The translations under genes were made by a program, and so were the position numbers. The notes under the pieces were generated by a model that worked only from the letters and a program-made list of their open reading frames with translations, did not search any database and was not told the DNA's origin. A stretch of DNA of 64,000 nt from Bin80 sp026708685. Lineage in GTDB: Bacteria > Bacteroidota > Rhodothermia > Rhodothermales > Bin80. The stretch covers positions 2,790,001 through 2,854,000 of the forward strand of contig OZ241742.1 in the NCBI GenBank assembly GCA_965200955.1. Direction: 5' to 3'. This document shows, piece after piece, positions 18,387 through 28,219 of the stretch; the stretch's first letter is position 1; every line of letters begins with the position of its first letter.

Positions 18387-19964
18387 CGAATGCAAGTTAG
18401 TATCTGAACTTTCTTGTCTATACATAATCCAGTGTTTATGAAATTCTTCCAGCTCCACAATACTCCTTTCAATCTCTGAAATTGAACTGGAGTCTGACTC
18501 TACAATTTTAACAAGTTTTTGATGCATAGAGTTTTTCAATTTTTTCATGTTAGGGCGAGATAAATCTAACTCATGAATACTTAAAATTAACTCAGAATAA
18601 AAATTATGAGGGGTACAAGGTTGCACATCAATTTTATTAGCAATTTTTTTCAGAATATCTCTATCACCCCATGTTTGAGGCGGCTCAATACCAATTACTT
18701 CACAGAGTTTGTTTCCATGAAGCCAATCTTTGGGATTTAACTTAATCCTGATTCCATAATCAAGAATTTTCCCCACGGAAGAGACCGGCTGTAGACCTCC
18801 TTCCGATTTTCTCATGTAATGGGGAATTGAGTTCTCTTCAAGTGCGTTTTGTAAATTTGAAAAAGCAAAGCGATTTCTCGCAATCACTACCATGCGATTG
18901 AGTGTAATATCCCCATCAATTTCTTCATGTTGTCCTTGAGTGATTAATTGTTTAATCTCAGATATAATCCAAACTGCCTCATCCTTCATGTCTTGATGAG
19001 ATTTGATAACAATTCTCCCTTTAATTGCAGATCCTTTCCCATCCAAAACTCCCTTTTTAAGGTTGTTGGCGGCTTTGATAATACTCTGGCTACTGCGATA
19101 GTTTTTCGTCAGTGTATAGGTACGGGCAGAAAAATCTCTAATAAAATCTTTACAAAGATATGCTGATGAGGAACCATTGAATCCGTAGATCATCTGGTGA
19201 GGATCGCCGACCATCATGAGATCTTTAATGCGATCACCGCAGAGAGATTTTAAGAATTCATATTGTAGAAGATTAAGATCTTGTGCTTCATCTACGCATA
19301 CATATTTGTACATCGTTCTGTAAATGTCAGCAATCCAAGACTGGCTGAGAAGCAGTCTTCTTGAATAGACTAAAATGTCATCAAAATCGATACCTCCACT
19401 ATCAAGTAATGCCAATTGATAATCTTGAAAGATTTGCCATAAATTCGGTTTATCGGCAAAATGGATACTGACACCAATTTCATCCATCAATTCTCTTTTA
19501 ATCCTGGAAAAGGCGTTCATATACTCCCTCAATTTATATTCAATATCTTGCGTCTCTTGATTTCTGAGATTCAAATAGTCATACATATCAATCCAGTTGG
19601 TCTTAAGTGCATGGATGAATAGATCCATACGATCCTTGTCTCTCTCATAAATGTGAAGTTCCTGGGGTAATCCAATCACATGGCCATAACTGCACAAAAT
19701 TCGCTCTGCGACAGAGTGAATCGTGGCTATCCAAACTCTTTCTGGAACATCCTTACAATCAGACAAACGGCTCTGCATCTCTTGGGCAGCTTTGTTCGTG
19801 AAAGTGATAGCTATGACTTTCTTGCGCTTGGTATTTTCTACAATAAATCGTACTCGTTCGGTCAGCACGCGAGTCTTTCCAGCTCCTGCTGATGCTAGCA
19901 CTTGAACTGCCTCATTCAATGGTGCTTCAACTATCTTTTTCTGTTCAGAAGATAGATTTATCAT
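18387..19964 (-). pseudogene. gajB: GajB-like UvrD helicase, N-terminal fragment (1 of 3)
   Basis: Starts MINLSSEQKKIVEAPLNEAVQVLA with the ATG overlapping the gajA stop as ATGA. Helicase motifs are visible in order: Walker A ASAGAGKT, motif Ia AITFTNKAAQEM, motif II VCVDEAQDLN, motif III GDPHQMIYGFNGSS, and motif IV region YTLTKNYRSSQSI. The gene is cut after SSDTNLHS by the IS256-like element. With the fragments at 15592 and 13286 the intact protein would be about 650 residues. In Gabija the helicase senses nucleotides and DNA ends and unleashes GajA; here the truncated product lacks motifs V and VI. Confidence 0.85.
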
Positions 19965-21745
19965 ATTAGTAACCAATCTTTGATTCTATCAAATGTCTGT
20001 GAGAACGCATTGGGAATTACATCTTTGTTTTCTGACCGCTTGCTCACTATATCAGCCAGAAAATACGCATAATTGGGTTTATTGCGTTTCATCTCACCTA
20101 ATAATTTATTTTCATCCATATTGGTAAGTTCTCTACGCCTAGCACCAGCATATAACTCATCTGTGCCTGCCTTCAAATAAACAAGTACATCAATTATATC
20201 TTTCCTGAGATTTGGAACTGATAAGAGCTCCTTTTCTAAGTTGTTACCCTTGCTCAAAAATTCCAACGAGAAATTTTTTTCTGTCAGTTCAAACCCATAC
20301 TTCTCTTGAATTTTAGTAATCTGAGATTCTACTTCACTCTTTGTGCTATGATCGTTGTCACTTATAATACATACCGGGATTTCAAAACTAAGCGCAAAAA
20401 TTAAAAATGGTGTGTAATCATGCCCACCAACACCGATACAGTTGATACCTTTTTCAAATAAGTGTACGCCAGAATAAAGTTGAAACATCCCCGGAATCAA
20501 ATTTTCTTCGGTTTCTCCTTCGACTAGAATGAGTATTTTTGAAAAAAACACATCTCCTTTGTACATGATGATTTTTGTACGGAGTTGGGTTTCTTCCCGA
20601 TCGTTCAAGCCATCAAATATAGCACTCAATTGAACACCCTCGCGGGTCTTTTTCAACATGCGGATTTCAGACAATGATGAAATAGCGGGCAGGTAGGGAG
20701 AATGTGTACTCACAATCACTTGGCTCAGAGGGTTATTTCTCAACTGTTGGTATAAGGTGCGCTGAGCATTGGGATGTAAATGAGATTCAGGTTCTTCAAC
20801 AGCAATGACAGGAAAAAAAGCCTTAGATTCTCGTTTATACATCTCAGCTTTGAGTTCAATAAATGCCTTAACCGTCAACATTGATGCCCAGCTGCGCGTT
20901 CCCATCCCATGGTATTCCATAGAAAACAAGCTTTCATCTGATTCCCCGAAATGTATACTGAATCTTTTCGCAAGGTCTCTCATTTTCTTAGGGAAGGGAG
21001 TGATTTCTGCAAGACCATTTCCTTCCAAGTACTGATTTAGGGTATCTAACTGATTTTTGAGAATTCTAAGTGGCTCACTTTTGGTAACGGCTTTTTTATT
21101 AATGGCGGCAATCTTGGTTTCAAGTTCAGTGACATCTGTATTTTCGTATTGAACAGCTGACAAAATTTTACCAACAAAGGAGGTTCTGTCCCTTAATTCC
21201 TGATGAATATCTCTCTGAGCATCTACGGCAATAAAGGGTATTGTTTCAAACCCAAGACTGATTCGATTCTCATTCCGCGGCTGTTCATTTTTCCATGACG
21301 AGAACGGTGCCCATTGATTGAGTGCAAAATGATCTACAGAAAAACCCCCTTTTATCGGTTCCGGTTGAGCAATTGTTCTTAAAGCCAAAAACTGATATAT
21401 CCCAGATTTACCTTCAATGTTTTCACCACTGATGTAGTCTCCAAATTCATCAACTCAATCTTCTAAAAAATTTTCTATTCGCTTACCTTTACTGCAAGAT
21501 GGTACAATCCGAATATCCACAATGATTTGCTCATATCTGTTGTCATTACTATCAATGTGGAAGTCATCATCCGTCAAATATCTTGAATAATCTCCAATTG
21601 CAAGTTGGAGAGCGCGAATGATTGAAGTTTTCCCTGAATTATTTACTCCAAGGAGTAGGGTAATTCTTGAAAGATTGATCTCAATATCTTTAAGCCCTCG
21701 GAATCCAGAAATTCTAATTCTATCGACAGTTATACTCATATTCAA
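19961..21745 (-). pseudogene. gajA: GajA-like OLD-family ATPase/TOPRIM nuclease with a nonsense codon
   Basis: About 594 codons, close to the 578 residues I recall for GajA. N-terminal Walker A is GVNNSGKT in RITLLLGVNNSGKTSIIRAL. The C-terminal half has the Walker B-like VEEPESHLHPNAQ, a HS switch (STHSPY), and TOPRIM motifs: the Glu in ILILVEGETEENLIPG and the D-N-D of CIISDNDHS. The frame is broken by one TGA at 21455-21457 between FLED and VDEFGDY, where a Trp (TGG) would fit; the frame is the same on both sides. Its stop overlaps the helicase ATG. Class 2 OLD nucleases of the Gabija type are always found next to UvrD-like helicases, which supports the call. Confidence 0.85.
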
Positions 21746-21849
21746 AATAGGCTGGTCAAAAAACCATTCGGTTAATCATGAGCGAGTTTACACTCATCAA
21801 TGGTGAATAGCAAAAAATGTAGCAAATAGAAGTGCCTGTACATTTCCTA

Positions 21850-22167
21850 ATTATAACTCATCGTTTGGTACAACGTGTACATGTAAACGTTCCATCTATA
21901 CTTTTGAGATAGATATTCAGAGCAACAAATTTTGAATCGTTTTTGTAATAGATAATTCGTGCTCCACTATCCTCTCCTGTACTACAACAAATCTTAAAAA
22001 CTGGGAATCCTCGCAACCTAGTGAGTGGATCCCCCATCGGGTATAGCGTCAGTACATATGTCGTTTAAACGCTCCTGAACGATATCATTTAACCTACGGT
22101 GTTTCTTGCCAATTTTTTTAAGTTGCCGATTAAACTGAAATGTCCTCTCAACAGTAGGTTGATCCAT
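21850..22167 (-). pseudogene. Degraded RelE-like toxin, copy A
   Basis: Homologous along its length to the toxin at 41931-42194. Starts at ATG 22167 (MDQPTVERTFQFNRQLKKIGKKH-like) but carries indels and stops further on; the C-terminal third is rearranged. It belongs to the first of three copies of the same toxin-antitoxin pair in the window. Confidence 0.7.
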
Positions 22168-22350
22168 GAATGAGATTCTTCAATTGTGCTCTGATCATCT
22201 TGATGAACCCATGATTTGTGGCCAATTCACACGTTTCGGCTACATCTTCAATCCTAACTGCAAGATATTCTAATTTTTGAATAACAGTCTGTTTCCATGG
22301 TATATCATCAGGGTAAGAGTTAATGATTTCTTTTTTTTCTTCAATTCTCT
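22148..22350 (-). pseudogene. Antitoxin-like gene, C-terminal fragment, copy A
   Basis: The last 65 or so codons match the antitoxins at 27779 and 42175 almost exactly (RIEEKxEIINSYPDDIPWKQ... to LIHGSTYC). The homology ends at 22350; the next six bases, GGGGAT, are the tip of an IS256-like end, after which the group II intron starts (3' end at 22357). The N-terminal half of the gene is not found on the other side of the insertions. Confidence 0.8.
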
Positions 22351-22464
22351 GGGGATGTAGAGTCAAGAGGTCGGCGCGTTTCTTATGTCCTACGGGTCAT
22401 TCGCTTTCGTTGTTCGCGCACCCATTGGTAGGCTCCCATAAGTCGTTTCCGACCTCCTGCTCGT

Positions 22465-22500
22465 CAAACCGGACGTGCGGTTTTCCCGCATCCGGCTTTC
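22465..22500 (-). ncRNA. Group II intron domain V hairpin
   Basis: Minus strand GAAAGCCGGATGCGG, loop GAAA-like, then CCGCACGTCCGGTTTG. It lies just after the reverse transcriptase stop, the expected place near the intron 3' end. Confidence 0.7.
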
Positions 22501-22508
22501 AGTTGATC

Positions 22509-22712
22509 TCATGACTTCGCCCACGGAAGGTCTTTGGTCGTTACTACAAGGCGGTGCAATCCATAGGTCTCCCATAGATATGCATCTGAGAAGTGCACAT
22601 ATTTCCCAGTTTGTACCTTGTATTTGCGACAAAACCACTGTCGTAACCGCTTGATTGTGTGCATATCCACAGCCTGATAGGCGGGCGATACCTGTCCACA
22701 TTTGAAGATATA
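22509..22712 (-). pseudogene. Group II intron reverse transcriptase, C-terminal fragment
   Basis: Reads F-K-C-G-Q-V-S-P-A-Y-Q-A-V-D-M-H-T, R-L-R-Q-W-F-C-R-K-Y-K, then GLHRLVVTTKDLPWAKS-stop. This is the maturase (domain X) end typical of bacterial group II intron proteins. It is separated from the rest of the gene (24243-25387) by the IS110 element, which entered in the codons for GWSNY. Confidence 0.85.
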
Positions 22713-22779
22713 ATAGAATGGGAAGGTTTCCCGGGTAATCGTTATTTTCCTACAACCCTAACCAATCATTTTCATTCTC

Positions 22780-23916
22780 ATGTTATTAGATCAATCAGTA
22801 TCTCCCCCTGTTCGTTACTACGTTGGACTTGATGTTCACCGTGACACCATCTATTCATCCGTTTATGATGCGGATCAGAAGCGTAGTTGTGCTGAATGGG
22901 AGTGCTACGTTCACAAGGAGAATAGCCTTGACCTCCTTGTGGACACTCTCCGTTCCGAATACGGTGAATTCCGTTGTTGTTATGAGGCATCCTATAGTGG
23001 CACGGCTCTTTACGATTCTCTGACGAAGCTGGGCGTGGATTGTGCTATCATTGCCCCAGGATCCATTCCCAGGTCCATGGGCGATCGGATCAAAACCGAT
23101 CGGCGCGATGCCCGAAAACTCGCCAAGTACTTTGCATCTGGGCTTCTGACCGAATGTTTTGTTCTGGATGCAGAATTGAGGGCGGTGCGAGGATTACTGC
23201 GTAGCCGTGAGGGGCTTGTGACCAACTTGACGAGCTCCAAAAATCAAGTCATTCATTTTTTGCATGCTCAGGGACATTGTTACAATCCTGGACGCTACTG
23301 GACCAAACGGTTCAAGGCTTGGATCAACAAGGTGAACTTAGATCAGCCCTATGATGAAATTACCTTGCGGGGATACTTAAACGATGTGGCTTATTTTCAA
23401 TCTCGCATTGAACATATAGAAAAAGATATTCTGAGGGCATCCGAGTCCTTCCCATTGAAGAAACAGGTCCAGATCTTGCAGGGCTTCCGAGGCATCGGAC
23501 TGATTTCTGCTATGCACTTGATGTGTGAAGTTGGAGACTTCAGGCGATTTGACCGCCCGACGAGTCTCATGGCTTACTTGGGATTGGTTCCCTCTCAACG
23601 ATCATCGGGGAACACCATTCGGACGGGTTCCATCACAAAGACGGGGAATGCACATGCACGAAAGGTCTTGGTGAGTGCAGCTATAAAGTACAGATTTGCT
23701 CCACGAATCAGTGTTGGGCTTGAGCAACGACAGAAAAAGTGCGATGCCTCAACAATAGCCATTAGTCAACGGGCTCAAAAACGTTGTCACAAACGATTCA
23801 CTGATCTCAATCAACGCAAGCCATTCAAAGTCGCCGCGGTTGCAGTGGCTCGTGAACTGGTGGGCTTTCTCTGGGAGGCGTTACAACCACCCTCATGTGA
23901 GAGCACAGATGAGTGA
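22780..23916 (+). CDS. IS110-family DEDD transposase (IS1111 group)
   Basis: 378 residues, full length. RuvC-like N-terminal domain with the first Asp in YVGLDVHRDTIY, a Glu in CYEASYSG, and the paired Asps in KTDRRDARKLAKYF. The C-terminal transposase_20 domain has GFRGIGLISAMHLMCEVGDFRRF and S-x-R-S-S-G-N-T, with the catalytic Ser region typical of the family. These enzymes are guided by an element-encoded bridge RNA. The frame is intact, so the copy may be active. It is embedded in a group II intron pseudogene. Confidence 0.93.
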   Translation: MLLDQSVSPPVRYYVGLDVHRDTIYSSVYDADQKRSCAEWECYVHKENSLDLLVDTLRSEYGEFRCCYEASYSGTALYDSLTKLGVDCAIIAPGSIPRSMGDRIKTDRRDARKLAKYFASGLLTECFVLDAELRAVRGLLRSREGLVTNLTSSKNQVIHFLHAQGHCYNPGRYWTKRFKAWINKVNLDQPYDEITLRGYLNDVAYFQSRIEHIEKDILRASESFPLKKQVQILQGFRGIGLISAMHLMCEVGDFRRFDRPTSLMAYLGLVPSQRSSGNTIRTGSITKTGNAHARKVLVSAAIKYRFAPRISVGLEQRQKKCDASTIAISQRAQKRCHKRFTDLNQRKPFKVAAVAVARELVGFLWEALQPPSCESTDE

Positions 23917-24243
23917 ACGATGGTCTGGCTTGTTCAAGTCAACTCCCGTTGAGAAAACCCGTCGTTGACCGATCCTCATGGAGAAAGAGTCCGAAGCATA
24001 GATGGAGGGCCCAAGATATTACTTTTCGGTAGCGATTCTCGCGAGCCCGAGTTTGAAGATCTTGACAGCTCCGACGTATTCAAATATTGAGCATTATGGC
24101 ATATTGCCTAGCATGCGGACACCAGATTGATAAACCGTCGAAATTGCTAAGGACTCTTTCTCCATGACGATCCGTCTAAATTACAACAAAATGTAATCTC
24201 TATTCATACATATCGCCCCAATTTGGAACCTTCCATTCTACAC
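23917..24243 (+). ncRNA. Candidate bridge RNA region of the IS110 element
   Basis: 327 non-coding bases after the transposase stop. A perfect 17-base inverted repeat, TCATGGAGAAAGAGTCC at 23976-23992 and its complement at 24151-24167, can close a structured region of about 190 bases. In IS1111-group elements the bridge (seek) RNA is encoded at this 3' position; the assignment here is by position and structure only, and the target-binding loops were not mapped. Confidence 0.55.
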
Positions 24244-25387
24244 CAGTAATTTGACCATCCAGATAAGACCCAGTTGAGTCGTTGTATTACTTCTGTTGCG
24301 TCCAGTGTCCCGTACTTCTTGCTCGTTTGCTCACTAATCGTACGGCAGATGCTTTGAACGCTTGACTGACTTGGACGAGTGCCTATATAGCGTCCTCGTC
24401 CATTGGGTCGATAGTTCCATCCGATGCGGTATCCAAGGAACTCAAACGGTTCTTCGGGGCATCGTAAGCATCAAGTCTTCTGGGAATTGAGTTGTAGCTT
24501 TAGCTTGTCCATTAGGTGTTGTGCCACCATCTTCATATCTTCCGCTACTGCATGTCCTAATATACAGAAGTCATCTGCGTAGCAGACGATCTGTGCACCA
24601 AAGCGTTTTGCGTATCCCAACGTTTCCACCCCAGAATAAATCGGCACATGTACAGGTTGCTCAGTAGTGGAGAGATAGGACTCCCTTGTGGGGTCCCTTT
24701 CCGCTCTTTGCGGGCACGATTCGTACGGCGTTTGCCACCTTTGTCGTCCTCTTCTACAACGGGCATAATCAGCCATGACTTGATCAATGCTAACATGCGT
24801 CCATCGCTCACACGACGGGCAATGCTCTTCATCCATTCTGCATGGGGAATCTCCCCGAAGTAGTTGGATAGATCCGCATCGACTACTTCGTTGTACCCAC
24901 GGTTGAGTAATCCATGGATACGATTCACTGCATCCAACGCACTTCGTCCCGGTCGGTATCCGTACTGTTCGGGTTGTAGGTCGGCTTCAAAGATCGGAGC
25001 TAAGACGAACATCGATGCCGTTTGTGCGACCCGATCCCGTATACATGGGATGTCTAATGGTCTGAACTTACCTGGGGTTTTCTTCAGTATTAATACCTGT
25101 CGTACCGCTTGCGATTGATAGGTACCCTCCCGAAGTTCTCGTGACAGTTCCCGTAATCACGCTATTACGCCTCTTGCCTCAAGGTCCGCAATCGTTTCGC
25201 CATCCACTCCTGGTGACCCGCCATTACGGCGCACCATCCGCCATGCCTCCCATAGAAAATCCATGCGATACACCTTGTCAATGAGTGCGTGAAAGTGCCG
25301 TTTCGGTTCTTCCTTCGCTTTCTCATGTAGTATAGTCTTAAGTCTCTGAACTCGTTCAGATCCTGTTAGGTAGTCACCAGTAATCAT
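24243..25387 (-). pseudogene. Group II intron reverse transcriptase, N-terminal and catalytic part
   Basis: Starts MITGDYLTGSERVQRLKTIL and continues through NGGSPGVDGETI, then KTPGKFRPLDIPCIRDRVAQ, then GYRPGRSALDAV, VVDADLSNYFGEIPH, GTPQGSPISPLLSNLYM, and the catalytic VCYADDFCILG. Lesions: TGA at 25157-25159 (after RGVIA, frame unchanged beyond), a frameshift near 24636, and TGA at 24471-24473 (after LNSQKT, frame unchanged beyond). The readable sequence then runs CPEEPFEFLGYRIG to GWSNYW, where IS110 begins. The protein is dead, but the intron RNA could be moved by a related protein in trans. Confidence 0.88.
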
Positions 25388-25881
25388 GTCCTTTCGTTCG
25401 TATCCATACTATGATCCACTTAGGGTCCCTTTCCTCTACGGACATTACTCCGCGTCTTCGGTATTACGGACCCATCCACCACCCTATCAGCCCAGCCTGT
25501 CCCTCGCAGGATTCTGGTTGCCTTGTGCATCAGCACCGATAGGGCTTCCCGTGTTCCACTTCTTCCATCTTACATGCATGCCGAGATCAATATCCCGGCG
25601 GATGTAGTCCAGTGCTCGTATCGTTCTCTTCCTGTACTACCAGAGGGCTTCCCCTAATCAGACGGAGGGTCGGCTTCCGCATTACTAGTTTCAAGGCCTG
25701 CTCCATCTTCACTCGCGTTTCGGCCTGCATGCTCGCTGAATCGCCTACGCGATCCTTTTATCCAAAATGCTTCCATTCATGTCGTTACCTCCATCAATCG
25801 TTTTGGTGGCTACCAGCTGGAACGATAGTTGCTGGGTGGGTCTCGAAACCTACTTGGAAGAAGCACCTTTCCACGGCGCAC

Positions 25882-25906
25882 ATCCGAAAATTAGTTGACG
25901 TTCAAA
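25882..25906. repeat. IS256-like terminal inverted repeat, split by the intron
   Basis: ATCCGAAAATTAGTTGACGTTC matches the end of the 2.6 kb IS256-like elements (GGGGATGTCCGAAAATTAGTTGA-GTTC). Its first six bases, GGGGAT, are on the far side of the intron at 22351-22356. The sequence after 25906 does not match either element, so the rest of that IS is lost or belongs to a different relative. Confidence 0.75.
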
Positions 25907-26278
25907 GAAAAAAATCTGCGAAAACAAAATCAAACATTTATGGTTTTGGAGAATATTAAGGCTTAGTGGGAATAGCTGACTTTTTATCGAAATTTTGGTG
26001 TTTTCTTACCGGCACGCTATAGTGAATATTCATCCAATGTCTGTTCATTTGCTGTATAGGAGGTGTCAATAATTCCGAACTACCAAAATAGGGCCATTGC
26101 CATTGTTTCAACAAGGGTGATTGTTATTTCGTCACTCAAATCGCCTCAATTAATGACGACTGATCTGATGTAGTTTGAATCATTTAACGCCAGTGGATGT
26201 TGAAGAGCAGTCATATGTTCTACCTTTTGATAATCCTGCGGTTAATGACCACTCGCTAAATTAATTAACCTAACCACT
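25907..26278. other. Intergenic region upstream of Sel1 gene
   Basis: No gene or recognised repeat after the IS-like terminus. It must contain the promoter of the rightward Sel1 gene at 26279. Confidence 0.4.
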
Positions 26279-27601
26279 ATGATACCCCATGCACTGTCAG
26301 CGGTCATTCTACTCCTGACCATTACCTTCTTGTCCACTGAAACCAAAGGGCAAGACATAGAGAAATTGAAACAGCGGGCGGAGGCGGGAGACGAAAAGGT
26401 TCAGTTAGAACTTGGAAAATCTTATTACAACGGTCAGGGAGTTACAAAAGACTTCACTAAGGCCATTCAATGGTTCAGTAAAGCCGCGAGCCAAGGAAAT
26501 TCTGAAGCATTCGGTTGGCTCGGAAGTGTTGCCATTTATGATCACGGTGTAAAAGTTGAACCCTATAACCGTGGTAAGCCATATCGCTTGTTGTATCCAA
26601 ATGCTGGTGATTTATGTCGGCAATATACATATTCAGCAGATTTGGGATTTGATGGGATCCAACCTGAACTCAAAGTTGCCTATAACTATGCCTTGGGGGA
26701 GGGGGTTCCAAAGAATTATGTGGAAGCAGTACGGTGGTATACCAAAGCATCCCAACAGGGACATCCCAAAGCACAGATGTTACTTGGACTCTCCTATAAG
26801 TATGGATTAGCAGTAGAGGAAGACGACACGAAAGCAACCAGTTTGTTCAACAAAGCAATTAAGCAGTGGGAGCAGAAAGCCGAGCAAGGTAATGCAGAGG
26901 CACAATATGAACTGGGTCAAGCGTATAATTTCCTAAATGAATTAGTTTACGATGACCACCCCAAAGCAGAACTATGGTTTATAAAGGCAGCAGAACAAGG
27001 GCATGCGGAGGCTCTGTACCGACTTGAGCACATACTGCGAGATTCTAATCCCAATTTGGCAGATCATTACCTCAGAAAGGCAGCTGCACAAGGATGTGCA
27101 GAGGCACAATACCAACTTGGATTGAATATGTACTGGGACTGGTACTGGGCACGAACTGATCAGGCAAGAAACGATGAGTCAATGTACTGGTTGGGCTTGG
27201 CAGAGGAGCAGGGGCGTAAAATTTCCTCTGGAGATCTCGGCGGGATGACGGCACTAGGATCTATGGTGGATGAAAGGGCTATTTTTGCAGAGCGATGGTT
27301 CAGTAAACCAGTTAAGCAGTGGAGGCGAGAAGCTGAGGAGGGAAACGCAGAGGCACAATTTATAGTGGGTTTTGCATACAATGAAGGATGGGGAGTTGAG
27401 AAAAACGACGCTGAATCTTATATGTGGCTCATCATAGCTAAAGCCATGGGGTTTGATCTCAAACTAATCCATGGAATAGACATTGACTCTTTTATCAGAG
27501 AATCGGAAGATTACCTGACATTTGATCAGATCATTCAATCTCAACATAGAGCATTCCAACTCCATGACGAAATTAGAAAACGCACAGCAGAAAATGACTA
27601 A
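26279..27601 (+). CDS. Secreted Sel1-repeat protein
   Basis: 440 residues. Residues 1-24 form a signal peptide (hydrophobic AVILLLTITFLS, cleavage probably before QDIEKL). The mature part is made of Sel1-like repeats of about 36 residues, for example LELGKSYYNGQGVTKDFTKA and ALGEGVPKNYVEAVRWYTKA, with degenerate copies in the middle. Such solenoids bind other proteins; many act in the envelope or as inhibitors of secreted enzymes, but no partner is indicated here. It is a single-gene unit. Its repeats resemble those of the broken intracellular gene at 7124-7954, but the two are not close duplicates. Confidence 0.85.
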   Translation: MIPHALSAVILLLTITFLSTETKGQDIEKLKQRAEAGDEKVQLELGKSYYNGQGVTKDFTKAIQWFSKAASQGNSEAFGWLGSVAIYDHGVKVEPYNRGKPYRLLYPNAGDLCRQYTYSADLGFDGIQPELKVAYNYALGEGVPKNYVEAVRWYTKASQQGHPKAQMLLGLSYKYGLAVEEDDTKATSLFNKAIKQWEQKAEQGNAEAQYELGQAYNFLNELVYDDHPKAELWFIKAAEQGHAEALYRLEHILRDSNPNLADHYLRKAAAQGCAEAQYQLGLNMYWDWYWARTDQARNDESMYWLGLAEEQGRKISSGDLGGMTALGSMVDERAIFAERWFSKPVKQWRREAEEGNAEAQFIVGFAYNEGWGVEKNDAESYMWLIIAKAMGFDLKLIHGIDIDSFIRESEDYLTFDQIIQSQHRAFQLHDEIRKRTAEND

Positions 27602-27778
27602 TCTAATTGGCCATAATTGGTTTAGGTCTTTCTTGCGAATCTCATACTCCAGATTAAGCAATCGTGAAAACGTAGACGATCTATATTCAGCATTGGGTTC
27701 TGACTGATTGCCACAAATTGCAAACAAATTCGTATAGTTGTGTATCAATGTCAAAAAAGATCTCTTAACGTTACCAAC

Positions 27779-28219
27779 ATGTTGCAACCATTGAGCTACC
27801 CATCTACTCATGTTGATGAGTTTACTCCCAGTTCTTTAGACATATCGTGGCTTCATAAATTGAAGTTGGATCACACACTATCAGACTATCGTCTTATAGA
27901 CGACTACTTGGATTCGGTGGAAAAAACCGCCGTTGATTTAGGTAGAATTCAAAGATTTTCAGATAGCGATGATCAATTTTTTGAAGATTTACATGCTGAA
28001 TTAGTCGGCACTCTTGAGAGAATTGAAGAAAAAATAGAAATCATTAACTCTTACCCCGATGATATACCATGGAAACAGACTGTCGTTCAAAAATTGGAAT
28101 ATCTTGCAGTTAGGATTGAAGATGTTGCCGAAACGTGTGAATTGGCCACAAATCATGGGTTCATCAAGATGATCAGAGCACAATTGAAGAATCTAATTCA
28201 TGGATCAACGTACTGTTGA
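27779..28219 (+). CDS. Antitoxin-like protein of a RelE-type pair, copy B
   Basis: 146 residues from ATG 27779 (MLQPLSYPSTHVDEFTPSS); an upstream start at 27740 is not shared by copy C. Nearly identical to the protein at 42175-42615. Mostly helical and acidic, no helix-turn-helix or ribbon-helix-helix motif that I recognise. It overlaps the start of the toxin reading frame by 18 bases, as in copy C. Because the toxin of this copy is broken, the antitoxin could act on products of other copies. Confidence 0.7.
   Translation: MLQPLSYPSTHVDEFTPSSLDISWLHKLKLDHTLSDYRLIDDYLDSVEKTAVDLGRIQRFSDSDDQFFEDLHAELVGTLERIEEKIEIINSYPDDIPWKQTVVQKLEYLAVRIEDVAETCELATNHGFIKMIRAQLKNLIHGSTYC

Larger units (their letters stand above)
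22711..24243 (+). mobile_element. IS110/IS1111-group element inserted in the intron
   Basis: About 1.5 kb; ends are accurate to a few bases. Inverted sequences TAGAATGGGAAGGTTTCC (from 22714) and GGAACCTTCCATTCTA (to 24240) lie near the two ends. Subterminal inverted repeats and a long non-coding right end are features of the IS1111 group of IS110. It carries one transposase and 327 non-coding bases 3' of it. Confidence 0.8.
22357..25881 (-). mobile_element. Group II intron with reverse transcriptase, interrupted by IS110
   Basis: On the minus strand the intron starts with the canonical GTGCGCC at 25881 and ends ...CTTGACTCTAC at 22357. It contains the remains of the intron-encoded reverse transcriptase and a domain V hairpin at 22465-22500. 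Without the IS110 element it is about 2.0 kb, the usual size. The exon junctions rebuild an IS256-like terminus: 5' exon ...AATTTTCGGAT (C in the intact IS), 3' exon ATCCCC. Two stops, one frameshift and the IS110 insertion disable the protein. Confidence 0.85.

Noticed and set aside
22390..22701. A 103-codon minus-strand frame ending in RMRENRTSGLTSRR-like sequence
   Set aside because: It is a reading of group II intron domain V and flanks in the wrong frame; such phantom proteins are common in databases. The real coding frame here is the RT C-terminus ending at 22509.
26279..27601. Possible split of the secreted Sel1 gene into two genes
   Set aside because: The frame is continuous and repeats run through the supposed gap; only the middle repeats are degenerate.
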